A DNA stretch of 64,000 nt from Pseudomonas sp. 21 (lineage in GTDB: Bacteria; Pseudomonadota; Gammaproteobacteria; Pseudomonadales; Pseudomonadaceae): contig NZ_JYOA01000010.1 in assembly GCF_000955805.1 (NCBI RefSeq), positions 537,345 to 601,344 of the forward strand, given 5' to 3'. A program made the position numbers and the translations under genes. This document shows positions 9,291 through 17,583 of the stretch, one piece after another; the first letter of the stretch is position 1, and each line of letters opens with the position of its first letter. Below the pieces are notes generated by a model. That model was given only the letters and a program-made list of their open reading frames with translations, was not told the DNA's origin and did not search any database.

Positions 9291-9593
9291 TCAGGCAATG
9301 GGTTGGTGCACGGTGACCAGTTTGGTCCCGTCGGGGAAGGTCGCTTCCACCTGGATCTCCGGGATCATCTCCGGCACGCCTTCCATCACCTGTTCACGGG
9401 TCAGCAGCGTGGTGCCGTAGTGCATCAGGTCGGCGACCGTCTGGCCATCCCGCGCGCCTTCGAGCAGCGCGGCGGAGATCAGCGCGATGGCTTCCGGGTA
9501 GTTGAGTTTCACCCCGCGGGCGAGGCGGCGCTCGGCGACCAGGCCGGCGGTGAAGATCAGCAGCTTGTCCTTCTCGCGAGGGGTCAAATCCAT
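9291..9593 (-). CDS. ureA: Urease gamma subunit UreA
   Basis: 100 residues, the standard length. It starts [20 protein letters not shown], with [11 protein letters not shown] and ending [18 protein letters not shown], all highly conserved in UreA. It begins one base after the ureD stop codon, so it is tightly coupled to ureD. Confidence 0.98.
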   Translation of the reverse strand: MDLTPREKDKLLIFTAGLVAERRLARGVKLNYPEAIALISAALLEGARDGQTVADLMHYGTTLLTREQVMEGVPEMIPEIQVEATFPDGTKLVTVHQPIA

Positions 9594-9594
9594 C

Positions 9595-10428
9595 TCAGGT
9601 GCTCCAGATTCGGGGAGGAACGGCCTCGCGGCCGAGCAGCGCGGGCCGCAGCCGGCGCCAGAGTTCGGTGAGCCAGGCGCGGGCGTGCAGCGCCTCATGG
9701 GCAAGGCAGCGGGCGACCACCAGGCCGGGCAGTTGGGTGAGGTTGCCGCGGCCCTGGCAGGGGACGGCGCGGCAGGCTTCGATGAGCGCCGCGTCGATCT
9801 GCCCGCTGGCGATCAGCGTGGCCATCACCGGATGGCCGGCGAGGCCGATGGGCGAGTCGAGCAGGCGGTCGCTACCGGTCACGCGCTGGCGCTCGTGCCA
9901 CAGGCGCTGGCCGTCACGGCGGATGTCCAGCGCGGCGGCGAAGTGGCCGTCGTCGAAGCGCTCGCCACTGGCCGGGCGGCCGAGGGCGACGATGTCCCAG
10001 TAGAACAGCCGGGCGTCGTTTTCGAGATCGATGCAGGTAGTCAGCTCCGCCTGGGCGCCGGAATAGACGATGGTTTCCTGCGGCAGCCATTCCAGCGTGG
10101 CGCCTGCCGCCACGCGGATGCCGAGGTGCTGCTTCGCCGGGCAGCCGGCGCGGTACCACTTGGCGGCACCGGGGCTGGTGAGTTGCACCCAGCTGTCCTG
10201 ATTGGCGTGGATATCGAGGGTCAGCGTGTCGCCGCCGGCGATGCCGCCGGGCGGGTGCACGACGATGTGCTGGCAGACTTGCGGCCCTTCCGCGTACAGG
10301 TGCTTCTGCACCCGCAACGGGCCGCGATGCCTTCGCGTGACCGGGCGCGTGCAGTCGCCGACGCAGGCATAGGCCAGCTCGAGCTCCGCGTGCCAGGCAG
10401 GGTGGAAGAGAGTGGCCGGTGCGTTCAT
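9595..10428 (-). CDS. ureD: Urease accessory protein UreD
   Basis: 277-residue chaperone that binds the apo-urease trimer and, with UreF/UreG, delivers nickel and CO2 to the UreC site. Recognisable stretches are [24 protein letters not shown] and WLPQETIVY. The ATG at 10428 is chosen because the mature family begins near [10 protein letters not shown]; the Shine-Dalgarno sequence is weak. It is the first gene of the urease operon, 35 bases after the proposed sigma-54 -12 element. Confidence 0.96.
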   Translation of the reverse strand: MNAPATLFHPAWHAELELAYACVGDCTRPVTRRHRGPLRVQKHLYAEGPQVCQHIVVHPPGGIAGGDTLTLDIHANQDSWVQLTSPGAAKWYRAGCPAKQHLGIRVAAGATLEWLPQETIVYSGAQAELTTCIDLENDARLFYWDIVALGRPASGERFDDGHFAAALDIRRDGQRLWHERQRVTGSDRLLDSPIGLAGHPVMATLIASGQIDAALIEACRAVPCQGRGNLTQLPGLVVARCLAHEALHARAWLTELWRRLRPALLGREAVPPRIWST

Positions 10429-10462
10429 GGGCAGCTTCGAAACGAAGGATGCACACGACAGA

Positions 10463-10477
10463 GCAATCAGCGTGCCG
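10463..10477 (-). promoter_or_regulatory. Sigma-54 promoter of the urease operon
   Basis: On the minus strand CGGCACGCTGATTGC (then T) matches the -24/-12 consensus TGGCACG-N4-TTGCW at every conserved position except the first T. It lies 35 bases before the ureD start codon, with an NtrC-type site upstream. This predicts expression under nitrogen limitation. Confidence 0.75.
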
Positions 10478-10610
10478 GAATGCGCCAGGATAGTGCGCGG
10501 CCACTGCCTGGCTTTGTGCAGCTCAGGCATGGCACGGGATTGGCGCTGACGGAGGCGATTGTCCGTTCGGTCAGGTATCGGCGCGGTTGCGGTGCGTTAT
10601 CGACCATTGC

Positions 10611-10625
10611 GCACCATGTCGGTGC
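10611..10625. promoter_or_regulatory. NtrC-type enhancer site upstream of ureD
   Basis: GCACCATGTCGGTGC is an exact GCACC-N5-GGTGC dyad, the core of NtrC binding sites. It lies about 135-160 bases upstream of the sigma-54 promoter, the usual enhancer distance. A further half site (CGGTGCG, about 10599) is nearby. Confidence 0.65.
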
Positions 10626-10631
10626 GTCGAC

Positions 10632-10722
10632 TGTAGGAGCGAGCTTGCTCGCGAACGGATGATCAGGCTAACGCTGGAACCATCGGTCAAACCGATGGTT
10701 CGCGAGCAAGCTCGCTCCTACA
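10632..10722. repeat. Inverted REP pair, GGAGCGAGCTTGCTCGCGAA family
   Basis: TGTAGGAGCGAGCTTGCTCG at 10632 and its exact inverse ending 10722 flank a short spacer, which itself holds the perfect palindrome CATCGGTCAAACCGATG at 10681-10697. It lies between the divergent urease control region and the downstream GNAT gene. Confidence 0.8.
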
Positions 10723-10734
10723 GAGAGCCGCGGC

Positions 10735-11187
10735 TCAGCCCAGCTGCTTGCGCATGTACACCCGGCGGAAACCGTTCTCGACCTTGCGCGCGTATTCCTG
10801 GTAGCCGTTCTTCGCGTACAGCTCGATGTTCTCGGTCATCCGCTCGTTGGTATAGAGGTACAACGACGCGTAACCCAATTGCGCGGCGGTTTCCTCGGCA
10901 TGGATCAGCAAGGTGCGGCCGATGCCCTGGCCGGCGCACTCGGGCAGCACGGCAATGTTGTCGAGGAGGAAGCCTTCGTCGGTCTCGCGCATCACCAGCA
11001 GGCCGACGGGGACGCCGCCCTGCTCGGCAATCAGTACGCGGTCCTCGGCGATGATCGCGTGGTAGTCATCCAGCATCGGCCCCGGCTTGCGGCCGAGCTT
11101 GGGAATCCACTGTGCATAGGCGGCGGCCACGCAGACTGCGGCGAATCCGGCGTCGTCATTGACGGCGGGACGCAGGACGAGGGGCAT
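10735..11187 (-). CDS. GNAT-family N-acetyltransferase
   Basis: 150 residues starting MPLVLRPAVNDDAGFAAVCV. The acetyl-CoA loop is PECAGQGIGRTLLIHAE, followed by LGYASLYLYTNERMTENIELY, typical of general GNAT enzymes of the YjgM/RimI-like group that act on small molecules or peptides. GGAG lies upstream of ATG 11187. It sits between the urt and ure operons on the same strand, flanked on both sides by REP pairs, so it is probably separately transcribed. The substrate is not predictable. Confidence 0.88.
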   Translation of the reverse strand: MPLVLRPAVNDDAGFAAVCVAAAYAQWIPKLGRKPGPMLDDYHAIIAEDRVLIAEQGGVPVGLLVMRETDEGFLLDNIAVLPECAGQGIGRTLLIHAEETAAQLGYASLYLYTNERMTENIELYAKNGYQEYARKVENGFRRVYMRKQLG

Positions 11188-11340
11188 GTCGAACTCCGGA
11201 AAAAACGAATACGGGGCCTGGCAGCTTGCCACCGGCCGCCGTCATGCGCCAGTGACAGGTCGTCTCGGCGTCGGGCGTGGTTCGCGAGGCCGAATTCGTT
11301 CCCTACGGATAACGGCATTCCCCACATCCCTGTGGGTCAC

Positions 11341-11400
11341 AAGCTCGCTCCTACAAAGAGCATGCAGGCCCGACCTGTAGGAGCGAGCTTGCTCGCGAAC
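11341..11400. repeat. Inverted REP pair, GGAGCGAGCTTGCTCGCGAA family
   Basis: A shortened left unit (AAGCTCGCTCCTACA at 11341) faces the full unit TGTAGGAGCGAGCTTGCTCG at 11376. It lies just after urtE. Confidence 0.75.
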
Positions 11401-11420
11401 CGGCGCAGAATGCCGTCGCC

Positions 11421-12119
11421 TCAGATGGTCACCAGCCCTCGCACGCCCTCGGCTTCCATGTCCACGCCGCGCCCCTGCTGGACGATTTCCCCGCGCGACA
11501 TCACCAGGTACTGGTCGGCCAGTTCGGCGGCGAAGTCATAGAACTGCTCCACCAGCAGGATGGCCATGTCGCCGCGCTGGGCGAGCTTGCGGATCACCGC
11601 GCCGATCTCCTTGATCACCGAGGGCTGGATGCCTTCGGTGGGCTCGTCGAGGATCAGCAGGCGCGGCTTGCTGGCCAGTGCGCGGCCGATGGCGAGCTGT
11701 TGCTGCTGGCCGCCGGAGAGGTCGCCGCCGCGGCGCTGCTTCATCTCCCGCAGCACCGGGAACAGCTCGTAGATGAACTCGGGCACGGCCTTGGCTTCGC
11801 CAGCACTGAATCGCGACAGCCCCATCAGCAGGTTTTCCTCCACGGTGAGACGCGGAAAGATCTCCCGCCCCTGCGGCACGTAGGCGATGCCGGCGTGTAC
11901 GCGCTGGTGCGGCTTGAAGCCGGTGATCGGCTTGCCCTCCCAGCTGACCTTGCCTTCCTTGGCCGGCACCAGGCCCATCAGGCAGCGCAGCAGGGTGGTC
12001 TTGCCCACGCCGTTGCGGCCGAGCAGGCAGGTGACCTCACCGATTTTCGCGTCGAACGACAGGCCACGGAGGATGTGGCTGCCGCCGTAGTATTGGTGGA
12101 GCTTGTCGACTTGCAGCAT
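11421..12119 (-). CDS. urtE: Urea ABC transporter ATP-binding protein UrtE
   Basis: 232-residue ATPase of the branched-chain amino acid (LivF-like) subclass. The Walker A is GRNGVGKTT, the signature LSGGQQQQLAIGRAL, Walker B LLILDEPTEGIQPS, and the switch region LLVEQFYDFA. The urea-transporter assignment rests on its place as last gene of urtABCDE. With UrtD it energises urea import at the inner membrane. The 108 bases separating it from urtD contain two palindromic repeats, so stoichiometry may be tuned post-transcriptionally (inference). Confidence 0.97.
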   Translation of the reverse strand: MLQVDKLHQYYGGSHILRGLSFDAKIGEVTCLLGRNGVGKTTLLRCLMGLVPAKEGKVSWEGKPITGFKPHQRVHAGIAYVPQGREIFPRLTVEENLLMGLSRFSAGEAKAVPEFIYELFPVLREMKQRRGGDLSGGQQQQLAIGRALASKPRLLILDEPTEGIQPSVIKEIGAVIRKLAQRGDMAILLVEQFYDFAAELADQYLVMSRGEIVQQGRGVDMEAEGVRGLVTI

Positions 12120-12144
12120 GGGAGTTTCCTTTGCATTCGGCTGC

Positions 12145-12221
12145 GGCGGATAACGCTGCGCGTTATGCGCCCTAGGGTTGGCTCTGGTGCAGGGCGGATG
12201 AAGCGGAACGCTTCATCCGCC
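12145..12221. repeat. Two palindromes between urtD and urtE
   Basis: 12145-12171 pairs GGCGGATAACGC with GCGTTATGCGCC (one mismatch). 12193-12221 pairs GGCGGATGAAGCG with CGCTTCATCCGCC perfectly over 13 bp with a 3-base loop. The second resembles 9228-9256. Both lie inside the operon. Confidence 0.75.
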
Positions 12222-12227
12222 GTCTGG

Positions 12228-13082
12228 CTAACGCCCCAGATAGACCTCGATCACCTGCTCGTTCGCCTGCACTTCTTCCAGCGAACCCTCGGCCAGCACA
12301 TGCCCCTGGTGCAGCACGCTGACGTGGTCGGCGATGCTGCCGACGAAGCCCATGTCGTGCTCCACCACCATCAGCGAATGCTGGCCGGCGAGGGACTTGA
12401 ACAGCTCGGCGGTGAACTCGGTCTCGGCGTCGGTCATGCCCGCTACCGGTTCGTCCAGCAGCAGGAGTTGCGGCTCCTGCACCAGCAGCATGCCGATCTC
12501 CAGGAACTGCTTCTGCCCGTGGGAGAGCAGCCCGGCGGGGCGGTTGCGCGACTCGCGCAGGCGGATGGTGGTGAGGACTTCCTCGATGCGATCCTTTTGC
12601 TCGCCGGACAGCTTCGCCTTCAGGCTGGCCCACACCGATTTGTCGGTCTTTTGCGCGAGCTCCAGGTTCTCGAACACCGAAAGCGCCTCGAACACCGTGG
12701 GTTTCTGGAACTTGCGGCCGATGCCGGCCTGGGCGATTTCCACCTCGCTCATGCGGGTCAGGTCGAGGGTTTCGCCGAAGTACGCCTTGCCGTTGTCCGG
12801 GCGGGTCTTGCCGGTGATCACGTCCATCAGCGTGGTCTTGCCCGCGCCGTTGGGGCCGATGATGCAGCGCAGCTCGCCGACGCCGATGTAGAGCGTAAGG
12901 TTACGCAGTGCCTTGAAGCCGTCGAAGCTGACGTTGATGTCTTCCAGGGTCAGGATGGTGCCGTGGCGCACGTCCAGCTGGCCGTTGGCGCTCGACCCGA
13001 GGCCGATGGCATCGCGGCTGGCGCCCGGATCGCGGTTGGGGTCGTAGGCCGGTTCCAGCATCAGGTGGGGGACCGCTCTCAT
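12228..13082 (-). CDS. urtD: Urea ABC transporter ATP-binding protein UrtD
   Basis: 284-residue LivG-like ATPase. After an N-terminal extension of about 45 residues it shows Walker A GPNGAGKTTLMD, signature LLSHGQKQFLEIGMLL, Walker B LLLLDEPVAGMTDAE and the His switch VVEHDM. SHGQ in place of SGGQ in the signature is a known trait of UrtD-type proteins. ATG 13082 overlaps the urtC stop (ATGA), fixing the start. It works with UrtE, UrtB and UrtC. Confidence 0.97.
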   Translation of the reverse strand: MRAVPHLMLEPAYDPNRDPGASRDAIGLGSSANGQLDVRHGTILTLEDINVSFDGFKALRNLTLYIGVGELRCIIGPNGAGKTTLMDVITGKTRPDNGKAYFGETLDLTRMSEVEIAQAGIGRKFQKPTVFEALSVFENLELAQKTDKSVWASLKAKLSGEQKDRIEEVLTTIRLRESRNRPAGLLSHGQKQFLEIGMLLVQEPQLLLLDEPVAGMTDAETEFTAELFKSLAGQHSLMVVEHDMGFVGSIADHVSVLHQGHVLAEGSLEEVQANEQVIEVYLGR

Positions 13083-14158
13083 TGCTCTTTCTCCCGCTTG
13101 ATCAGGCCGAGGATGCCGCGCGGCAGGTACAGGGTGACGACGATGAACAGCGCGCCGAGGAAGAACAGCCAGTACTCGGGGAAGGCCACGGTGAACCAGC
13201 TCTTCGCGCCGTTCACCACGCCGGCGCCGAGCAGCGGGCCGATCAGCGTGCCGCGCCCGCCCAGGGCGACCCAGACGGCGGCTTCGATGGAGTTGGTCGG
13301 CGACATCTCGCTGGGGTTGATGATGCCCACCAGCGGTACGAACAACGCGCCGGCCAGGCCGCAGAGCACGGCGCTCAGGGTCCAGACGAACAGCTTGTAG
13401 CCGCGCGGGTCGTAGCCGCAGAACATCAGGCGATTCTCCGCGTCGCGCAGGGCGGTGAGTACCCGACCGAACTTGCTGCGCGCCAGGGCGAAGCCGATGG
13501 CCAGGCTCGCCGCCAGCAGCACGACGATGGCGATGAACAGCGCCACCCGCGTGCCCGGCGCGGTGATCGGAAAGCCGAGGATGCTGCGGAAGTTGGTGAA
13601 GCCGTTGTTGCCGCCGAAGCCCGTCTCGTTGCGGAAGAACAGCAGCATGCCGGCGAAGGTCAGCGCCTGGGTCATGATCGAGAAGTACACGCCCTTGATC
13701 CGCGAGCGGAAGGCGAAGAAGCCGAACACCAGCGCCAGCAGGCCGGGCGCCAGCACCACCAGGCACAGCGCCCAGAGGAAGTGCTGGGTGCCGGCCCAGT
13801 ACCAGGGCAGCTCCGTCCAGGAGAGGAAGGTCATGAAGGCGGGCAACTGGTCGCCCGCCGCCTCGCGCATCAGGTACATGCCCATGGCGTAGCCCCCCAG
13901 TGCGAAGAACAACCCGTGCCCGAGGGACAGCAGGCCGGCGTAGCCCCAGACCAGGTCCAGCGCCAGCGCGACGATGGCGTAGCAGAGGATCTTGCCGGTG
14001 AGCGTCAGCCCGTAGGCGGACAGGTGCAGCGCGTTGCTTTCCGGCAGCAGGTGCAGCAGCGGCAGGATCAGCAGCGCGACGAGTGCGGCGCCGACCAGGC
14101 CGGCGGTGAGTTTCGGGCCGGCCTTCTGCGCGGCCGTCACGGTGAGTGGCTGGTTCAC
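13079..14158 (-). CDS. urtC: Urea ABC transporter permease UrtC
   Basis: 359-residue inner-membrane permease (LivM-like) with about ten hydrophobic segments and the family motif WGYAGLLSLGHGLFFALGGY. The start is GTG 14158 preceded by GGGGAGAT. It overlaps urtD by four bases. It forms the channel together with UrtB; the C-terminus ends KREKEQ after the last membrane span. Confidence 0.97.
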   Translation of the reverse strand: MNQPLTVTAAQKAGPKLTAGLVGAALVALLILPLLHLLPESNALHLSAYGLTLTGKILCYAIVALALDLVWGYAGLLSLGHGLFFALGGYAMGMYLMREAAGDQLPAFMTFLSWTELPWYWAGTQHFLWALCLVVLAPGLLALVFGFFAFRSRIKGVYFSIMTQALTFAGMLLFFRNETGFGGNNGFTNFRSILGFPITAPGTRVALFIAIVVLLAASLAIGFALARSKFGRVLTALRDAENRLMFCGYDPRGYKLFVWTLSAVLCGLAGALFVPLVGIINPSEMSPTNSIEAAVWVALGGRGTLIGPLLGAGVVNGAKSWFTVAFPEYWLFFLGALFIVVTLYLPRGILGLIKREKEQ

Positions 14159-14179
14159 GAGTAAATCTCCCCGGCTTCT

Positions 14180-14275
14180 TGTAGGAACGAGGGGGACGCC
14201 ATCGTTATTGCTCGCGAACGGATTTTCCGGCGGCCTTGAAGCTGGGCGGGTTCGCGAGCGAGCTCGCTCCTACGA
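14180..14275. repeat. REP pair with variant GAGGGGGACGCC arm, between urtC and urtB
   Basis: The left unit is GTAGGAACGAGGGGGACGCC followed by TTGCTCGCGAACGG; the right unit is the standard inverted form GTTCGCGAGCGAGCTCGCTC ending in CTAC. Nearly the same composite occurs at 18361-18460, and its inverse at 36685-36758. Confidence 0.8.
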
Positions 14276-14306
14276 CAAGCGGACGTATCGAAGAGGAGTG
14301 TTTTCA

Positions 14307-15893
14307 TCAATCGATGACCCTCCCTTTCAGAGCGAAGAGCCCCTGCGGACGTTTCTGGATGAACAGGATGATCAGCGCGAGGATCAGGATCTTGCCCAGC
14401 ACCGCGCCGATCTGCGGCTCGAGGATCTTGTTGGCCACGCCCAGGCCGAAGGCGGCGAACACGCTGCCGGCGAGTTGGCCGACACCGCCGAGCACCACCA
14501 CCAGGAAGGAGTCGATGATGTAGCTCTGGCCCAGGTCCGGGCCGACGTTGCCGACCTGCGACAGCGCCACGCCACCGAGGCCGGCGATGCCCGAGCCGAG
14601 GCCGAAGGCGAGCATGTCCACGCGGCCGGTGGGCACGCCGCAGCAGGCGGCCATGTTGCGATTCTGGGTGACGGCGCGCACGTTCAGACCCAGCCGCGTG
14701 CGGTTGAGCAGCAGCCAGGTGAGCGCCAGCACGAACAGCGCGAAGCCGATGATGACGATGCGGTTCCACGGCAGCACGAGGTTGGGCAGCACCTGGATGC
14801 CACCGGACAACCAGGCCGGGTTGGCCACCTCGACGTTCTGCGCGCCGAACAGCACGCGCACCAGCTGGATCAGCACCAGGCTGATGCCCCAGGTGGCGAG
14901 CAGGGTCTCCAGCGGGCGGCCGTAAAGGTGGCGGATCACCGTGCGCTCCAGTGCCATGCCGATGCACGCGGTGACCAGGAAGGCCACCGGCAAGGCCAGC
15001 AGCGGATACAGCTCCAGCAGCCCGGGCGCGTAACGCTGGCAGAGCAGCTGCACGACGTAGGTGGAGTAGGCGCCGAGCATCAGCATCTCGCCGTGGGCCA
15101 TGTTGATCACCCCGAGCAGCCCGTAGGTGATCGCCAGGCCCAGGGCGGCGAGCAGCAGGATCGAACCCAGCGACAGGCCGCTGAAGGCCTGGCCGAACAG
15201 ATCGCCCATCAGCAGCCGGCGCTTGACCTGGCCGAGGCTGGTGGCGGCGGCGGTGCGTACCGAGTCGTCGGGTTCGACGGCGGGATCGAGCAGGTTTTCC
15301 AGGCGCGTGCGCGCCTGCGGATCGCCGGATTCGCCCAGCAGGCGCACGGCGGAGAGACGTACCGCCGGAGCCGGATCGGCCAGCTGCAGGTTGGCCAGGG
15401 CCAGTTGCAGCGCGGCCTTGACGCTGTCGTCGGATTCTTCGTTGAGGCGGTATTCGAGCAGCGTGCGCTGCGCCGGGCGGGCGCTTTTCTGCAGTTGCCG
15501 CGCGGCTTCCAGGCGTACCTCGGCGCTGTCGGCGACCAGTTGGTGGCTGGCCATGGCGGTGTTCACCAGGCCGCGCAGGCGGTTGTTCAGGCGCAGCTTG
15601 TCAGGCTCGCCGACCGGTGCGGCACCGCCCTCGGCGGGGTGGTATTGCCCGGCGTCACCGAGGAGGAAGGCACGGCCCTGCGCATCGACGGCGAGGCGGC
15701 CGGACTGGATGGCTTCCAGCAATGGCAGGCGGTCGGCATCGGGCGCGGCGGCCCATTGTTCGAGCAGTCTGGCGCGGCTGTCGTTGTCGGCGCTGGCGAA
15801 GTCCTGCGCGGGGCCGGCGAAGGCCAGCTGTGGAAGCAGCGTGGCCATTGCAATGGCGATGTGACGGAAAAGGTGAAGCAAGGCAGTGGGCAT
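14307..15893 (-). CDS. urtB: Urea ABC transporter permease UrtB
   Basis: 528 residues. The N-terminus is a secretion signal (ending LAFAG), followed by a periplasmic, HEAT-like helical region of about 220 residues and then a LivH-like permease with LGLAITYGLLGVINMAHGE and about eight membrane spans. This long N-terminal extension is usual for UrtB and distinguishes it from amino-acid permeases. Start at ATG 15893. It is separated from urtA and urtC by palindromic repeats. Confidence 0.96.
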   Translation of the reverse strand: MPTALLHLFRHIAIAMATLLPQLAFAGPAQDFASADNDSRARLLEQWAAAPDADRLPLLEAIQSGRLAVDAQGRAFLLGDAGQYHPAEGGAAPVGEPDKLRLNNRLRGLVNTAMASHQLVADSAEVRLEAARQLQKSARPAQRTLLEYRLNEESDDSVKAALQLALANLQLADPAPAVRLSAVRLLGESGDPQARTRLENLLDPAVEPDDSVRTAAATSLGQVKRRLLMGDLFGQAFSGLSLGSILLLAALGLAITYGLLGVINMAHGEMLMLGAYSTYVVQLLCQRYAPGLLELYPLLALPVAFLVTACIGMALERTVIRHLYGRPLETLLATWGISLVLIQLVRVLFGAQNVEVANPAWLSGGIQVLPNLVLPWNRIVIIGFALFVLALTWLLLNRTRLGLNVRAVTQNRNMAACCGVPTGRVDMLAFGLGSGIAGLGGVALSQVGNVGPDLGQSYIIDSFLVVVLGGVGQLAGSVFAAFGLGVANKILEPQIGAVLGKILILALIILFIQKRPQGLFALKGRVID

Positions 15894-15927
15894 TGGCGTA
15901 TTCCCTGGGCAGCCGTGTGGGCGTTTT

Positions 15928-16061
15928 GCCCTCTCCCTGCCCCTCTCCTTGAAGGGAGAGGGGACGTTCCGCCGGCCTCGGGAGTGGCCGGTCGCGCCGT
16001 GCTATCGGCTACGCGCCGAACGGCTCCCTCTCCCTTCAGGGAGAGGGTTGGGGAGAGGGAC
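15928..16061. repeat. Paired palindromes, CCCTCTCCC family, between urtA and urtB
   Basis: CCCTCTCCTTGAAGGGAGAG near 15945 and the inverted CTCCCTCTCCCTTCAGGGAG with AGGGTTGGGGAGAGGG near 16025-16061 bracket a 60-base spacer. The arrangement is the same as at 8254-8379. It could stop or slow mRNA decay behind the abundant binding-protein transcript (inference). Confidence 0.78.
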
Positions 16062-16076
16062 TTTGCGGACTGGCAC

Positions 16077-17345
16077 TCAGTTACTACGCACCGCGTAATC
16101 CGGCTTCTTGTCGTTGCCCGGAATGAACGGGCTCCACGGCTGGGCGCGGATCGGCTCAGGGGTCTTCCAGACCACGTTGAACTGACCGTTGTCCTCGATC
16201 TCGCCGATCATCACCGGCTTGTGCAGGTGGTGGTTGGTCTTGTCCATGGTCAGGGTGAAGCCTGACGGCGCCTTGAAGGTCTGCCCGCCCATGGCCTCGC
16301 GGACCTTGTCGACGTCGGTGCTGCCGGCCTTCTGCACGGCCTGCGCCCACATGTGGATGCCGACGTAGGTGGCCTCCATCGGGTCGTTGGTCACGGCGGT
16401 GCTGTAGTTGGGCAGGTTCCTGGCCTTGGCGTAGGCCTTCCAGTCAGCGACGAACTTGGTGTTTTCCGGGTTCTTCACCGACTCGAAGTAGTTCCACGCG
16501 GCGAGGTTGCCCACCAGCGGCTTGGTGTCGATGCCGCGCAGTTCTTCCTCGCCCACGGAGAACGCCACCACCGGCACGTCGGTGGCTTCCAGGCCCTGGT
16601 TGGCCAGTTCCTTGTAGAACGGTACGTTGGAGTCGCCGTTGACGGTGGAGATCACCGCGGTCTTGCCGCCGGCGGAGAACTTCTTGATGTCGGCGACGAT
16701 GGTCTGGTAGTCGCTGTGGCCGAACGGCGTGTAGACCTCCTGGATGTCCTTGTCGGCCACGCCCTTGCTGTGCAGGAAGGCGCGCAGGATCTTGTTGGTG
16801 GTGCGCGGGTAGACGTAGTCGGTGCCGAGCAGGAAGAAGCGCTTGGCGGCGCCGCCGTCCTCGCTCATCAGGTATTCCACCGCCGGGATCGCCTGCTGGT
16901 TCGGCGCGGCGCCGGTGTAGAAGACGTTGGGCGACATTTCCTCACCCTCGTACTGCACCGGGTAGAACAGCAGGCCGTTGAGTTCCTCGAACACCGGCAG
17001 CACGGACTTGCGCGACACGCTGGTCCAGCAGCCGAACACCACCGCGACCTTGTCCTGGGTCAGCAGCTGGCGCGCCTTCTCGGCGAACAGCGGCCAGTTG
17101 GAGGCCGGGTCGACCACCACGGCTTCGAGCTTCTTGCCGTTTACCCCGCCCTTGGCGTTGATCTCGTCGATGGTCATCAGTGCCATGTCCTTGAGCGAGG
17201 TCTCGGAGATCGCCATGGTGCCGGACAGCGAATGCAGGATGCCGACCTTGATGGTCTCGGCAGCCTGGGTGCTGAACGGGAACAGACCGGTGAGCAGCAG
17301 GGCACTCACGGCCAGCGTACTTTTCAACAGCGGACGACGTTTCAT
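16077..17345 (-). CDS. urtA: Urea ABC transporter substrate-binding protein UrtA
   Basis: 422-residue periplasmic binding protein with signal peptide MKRRPLLKSTLAVSALLLTG ending near TQAAETIK. Family hallmarks are VGILHSLSGTMAISETSLKD, VFGCWTSVSRKSVLPV and NGLLFYPVQYEGEE, which separate UrtA from amino-acid binding proteins (it resembles AmiC/FmdD-like urea/amide binders). AGGAGG lies 8 bases before ATG 17345. It is the first gene of urtABCDE with a leader of about 90 bases from the proposed sigma-54 promoter. Confidence 0.98.
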   Translation of the reverse strand: MKRRPLLKSTLAVSALLLTGLFPFSTQAAETIKVGILHSLSGTMAISETSLKDMALMTIDEINAKGGVNGKKLEAVVVDPASNWPLFAEKARQLLTQDKVAVVFGCWTSVSRKSVLPVFEELNGLLFYPVQYEGEEMSPNVFYTGAAPNQQAIPAVEYLMSEDGGAAKRFFLLGTDYVYPRTTNKILRAFLHSKGVADKDIQEVYTPFGHSDYQTIVADIKKFSAGGKTAVISTVNGDSNVPFYKELANQGLEATDVPVVAFSVGEEELRGIDTKPLVGNLAAWNYFESVKNPENTKFVADWKAYAKARNLPNYSTAVTNDPMEATYVGIHMWAQAVQKAGSTDVDKVREAMGGQTFKAPSGFTLTMDKTNHHLHKPVMIGEIEDNGQFNVVWKTPEPIRAQPWSPFIPGNDKKPDYAVRSN

Positions 17346-17443
17346 CGCGGCAGCCTCCTTGGCTATCCAGGGGCGGGGAGTTGCCGTCGGCGGCAGCTTC
17401 CCCGGAAATGGGGCGATCCCTGGGCGGGATCGAAGCTGCCATC

Positions 17444-17458
17444 GCAGCATCCGTGCCA
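17444..17458 (-). promoter_or_regulatory. Sigma-54 promoter of the urt operon
   Basis: On the minus strand TGGCACGGATGCTGC carries the invariant GG and GC at the correct 10-base spacing and matches TGGCACG-N4-TTGC except for C at the first T. It lies 99 bases before urtA. It parallels the promoter found before ureD. Confidence 0.7.
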
Positions 17459-17525
17459 AACAGGCAAAAGCCTCGGCGCAGATGGGGTGCACGCGATTTT
17501 CTGTCGTATCGGTGAGGTTTTTCAG

Positions 17526-17542
17526 TGCGCAGCTTTGGTGCG
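17526..17542. promoter_or_regulatory. Possible NtrC-type site upstream of urtA
   Basis: TGCGCAGCTTTGGTGCG resembles the TGCACC-N5-GGTGCA dyad but matches well in only one arm; another GGTGCG half site follows at 17556. It lies about 70-100 bases upstream of the sigma-54 promoter. This is a weaker match than the ureD site. Confidence 0.35.
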
Positions 17543-17583
17543 CCAAACGCCAAATGGTGCGCGGCGCTCCCCAAAGGGGCGCG

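Noticed and set aside
10632-10722. Transposon terminal inverted repeats
   Set aside because: The inverted arms match many REP units elsewhere in the window and enclose no transposase gene.
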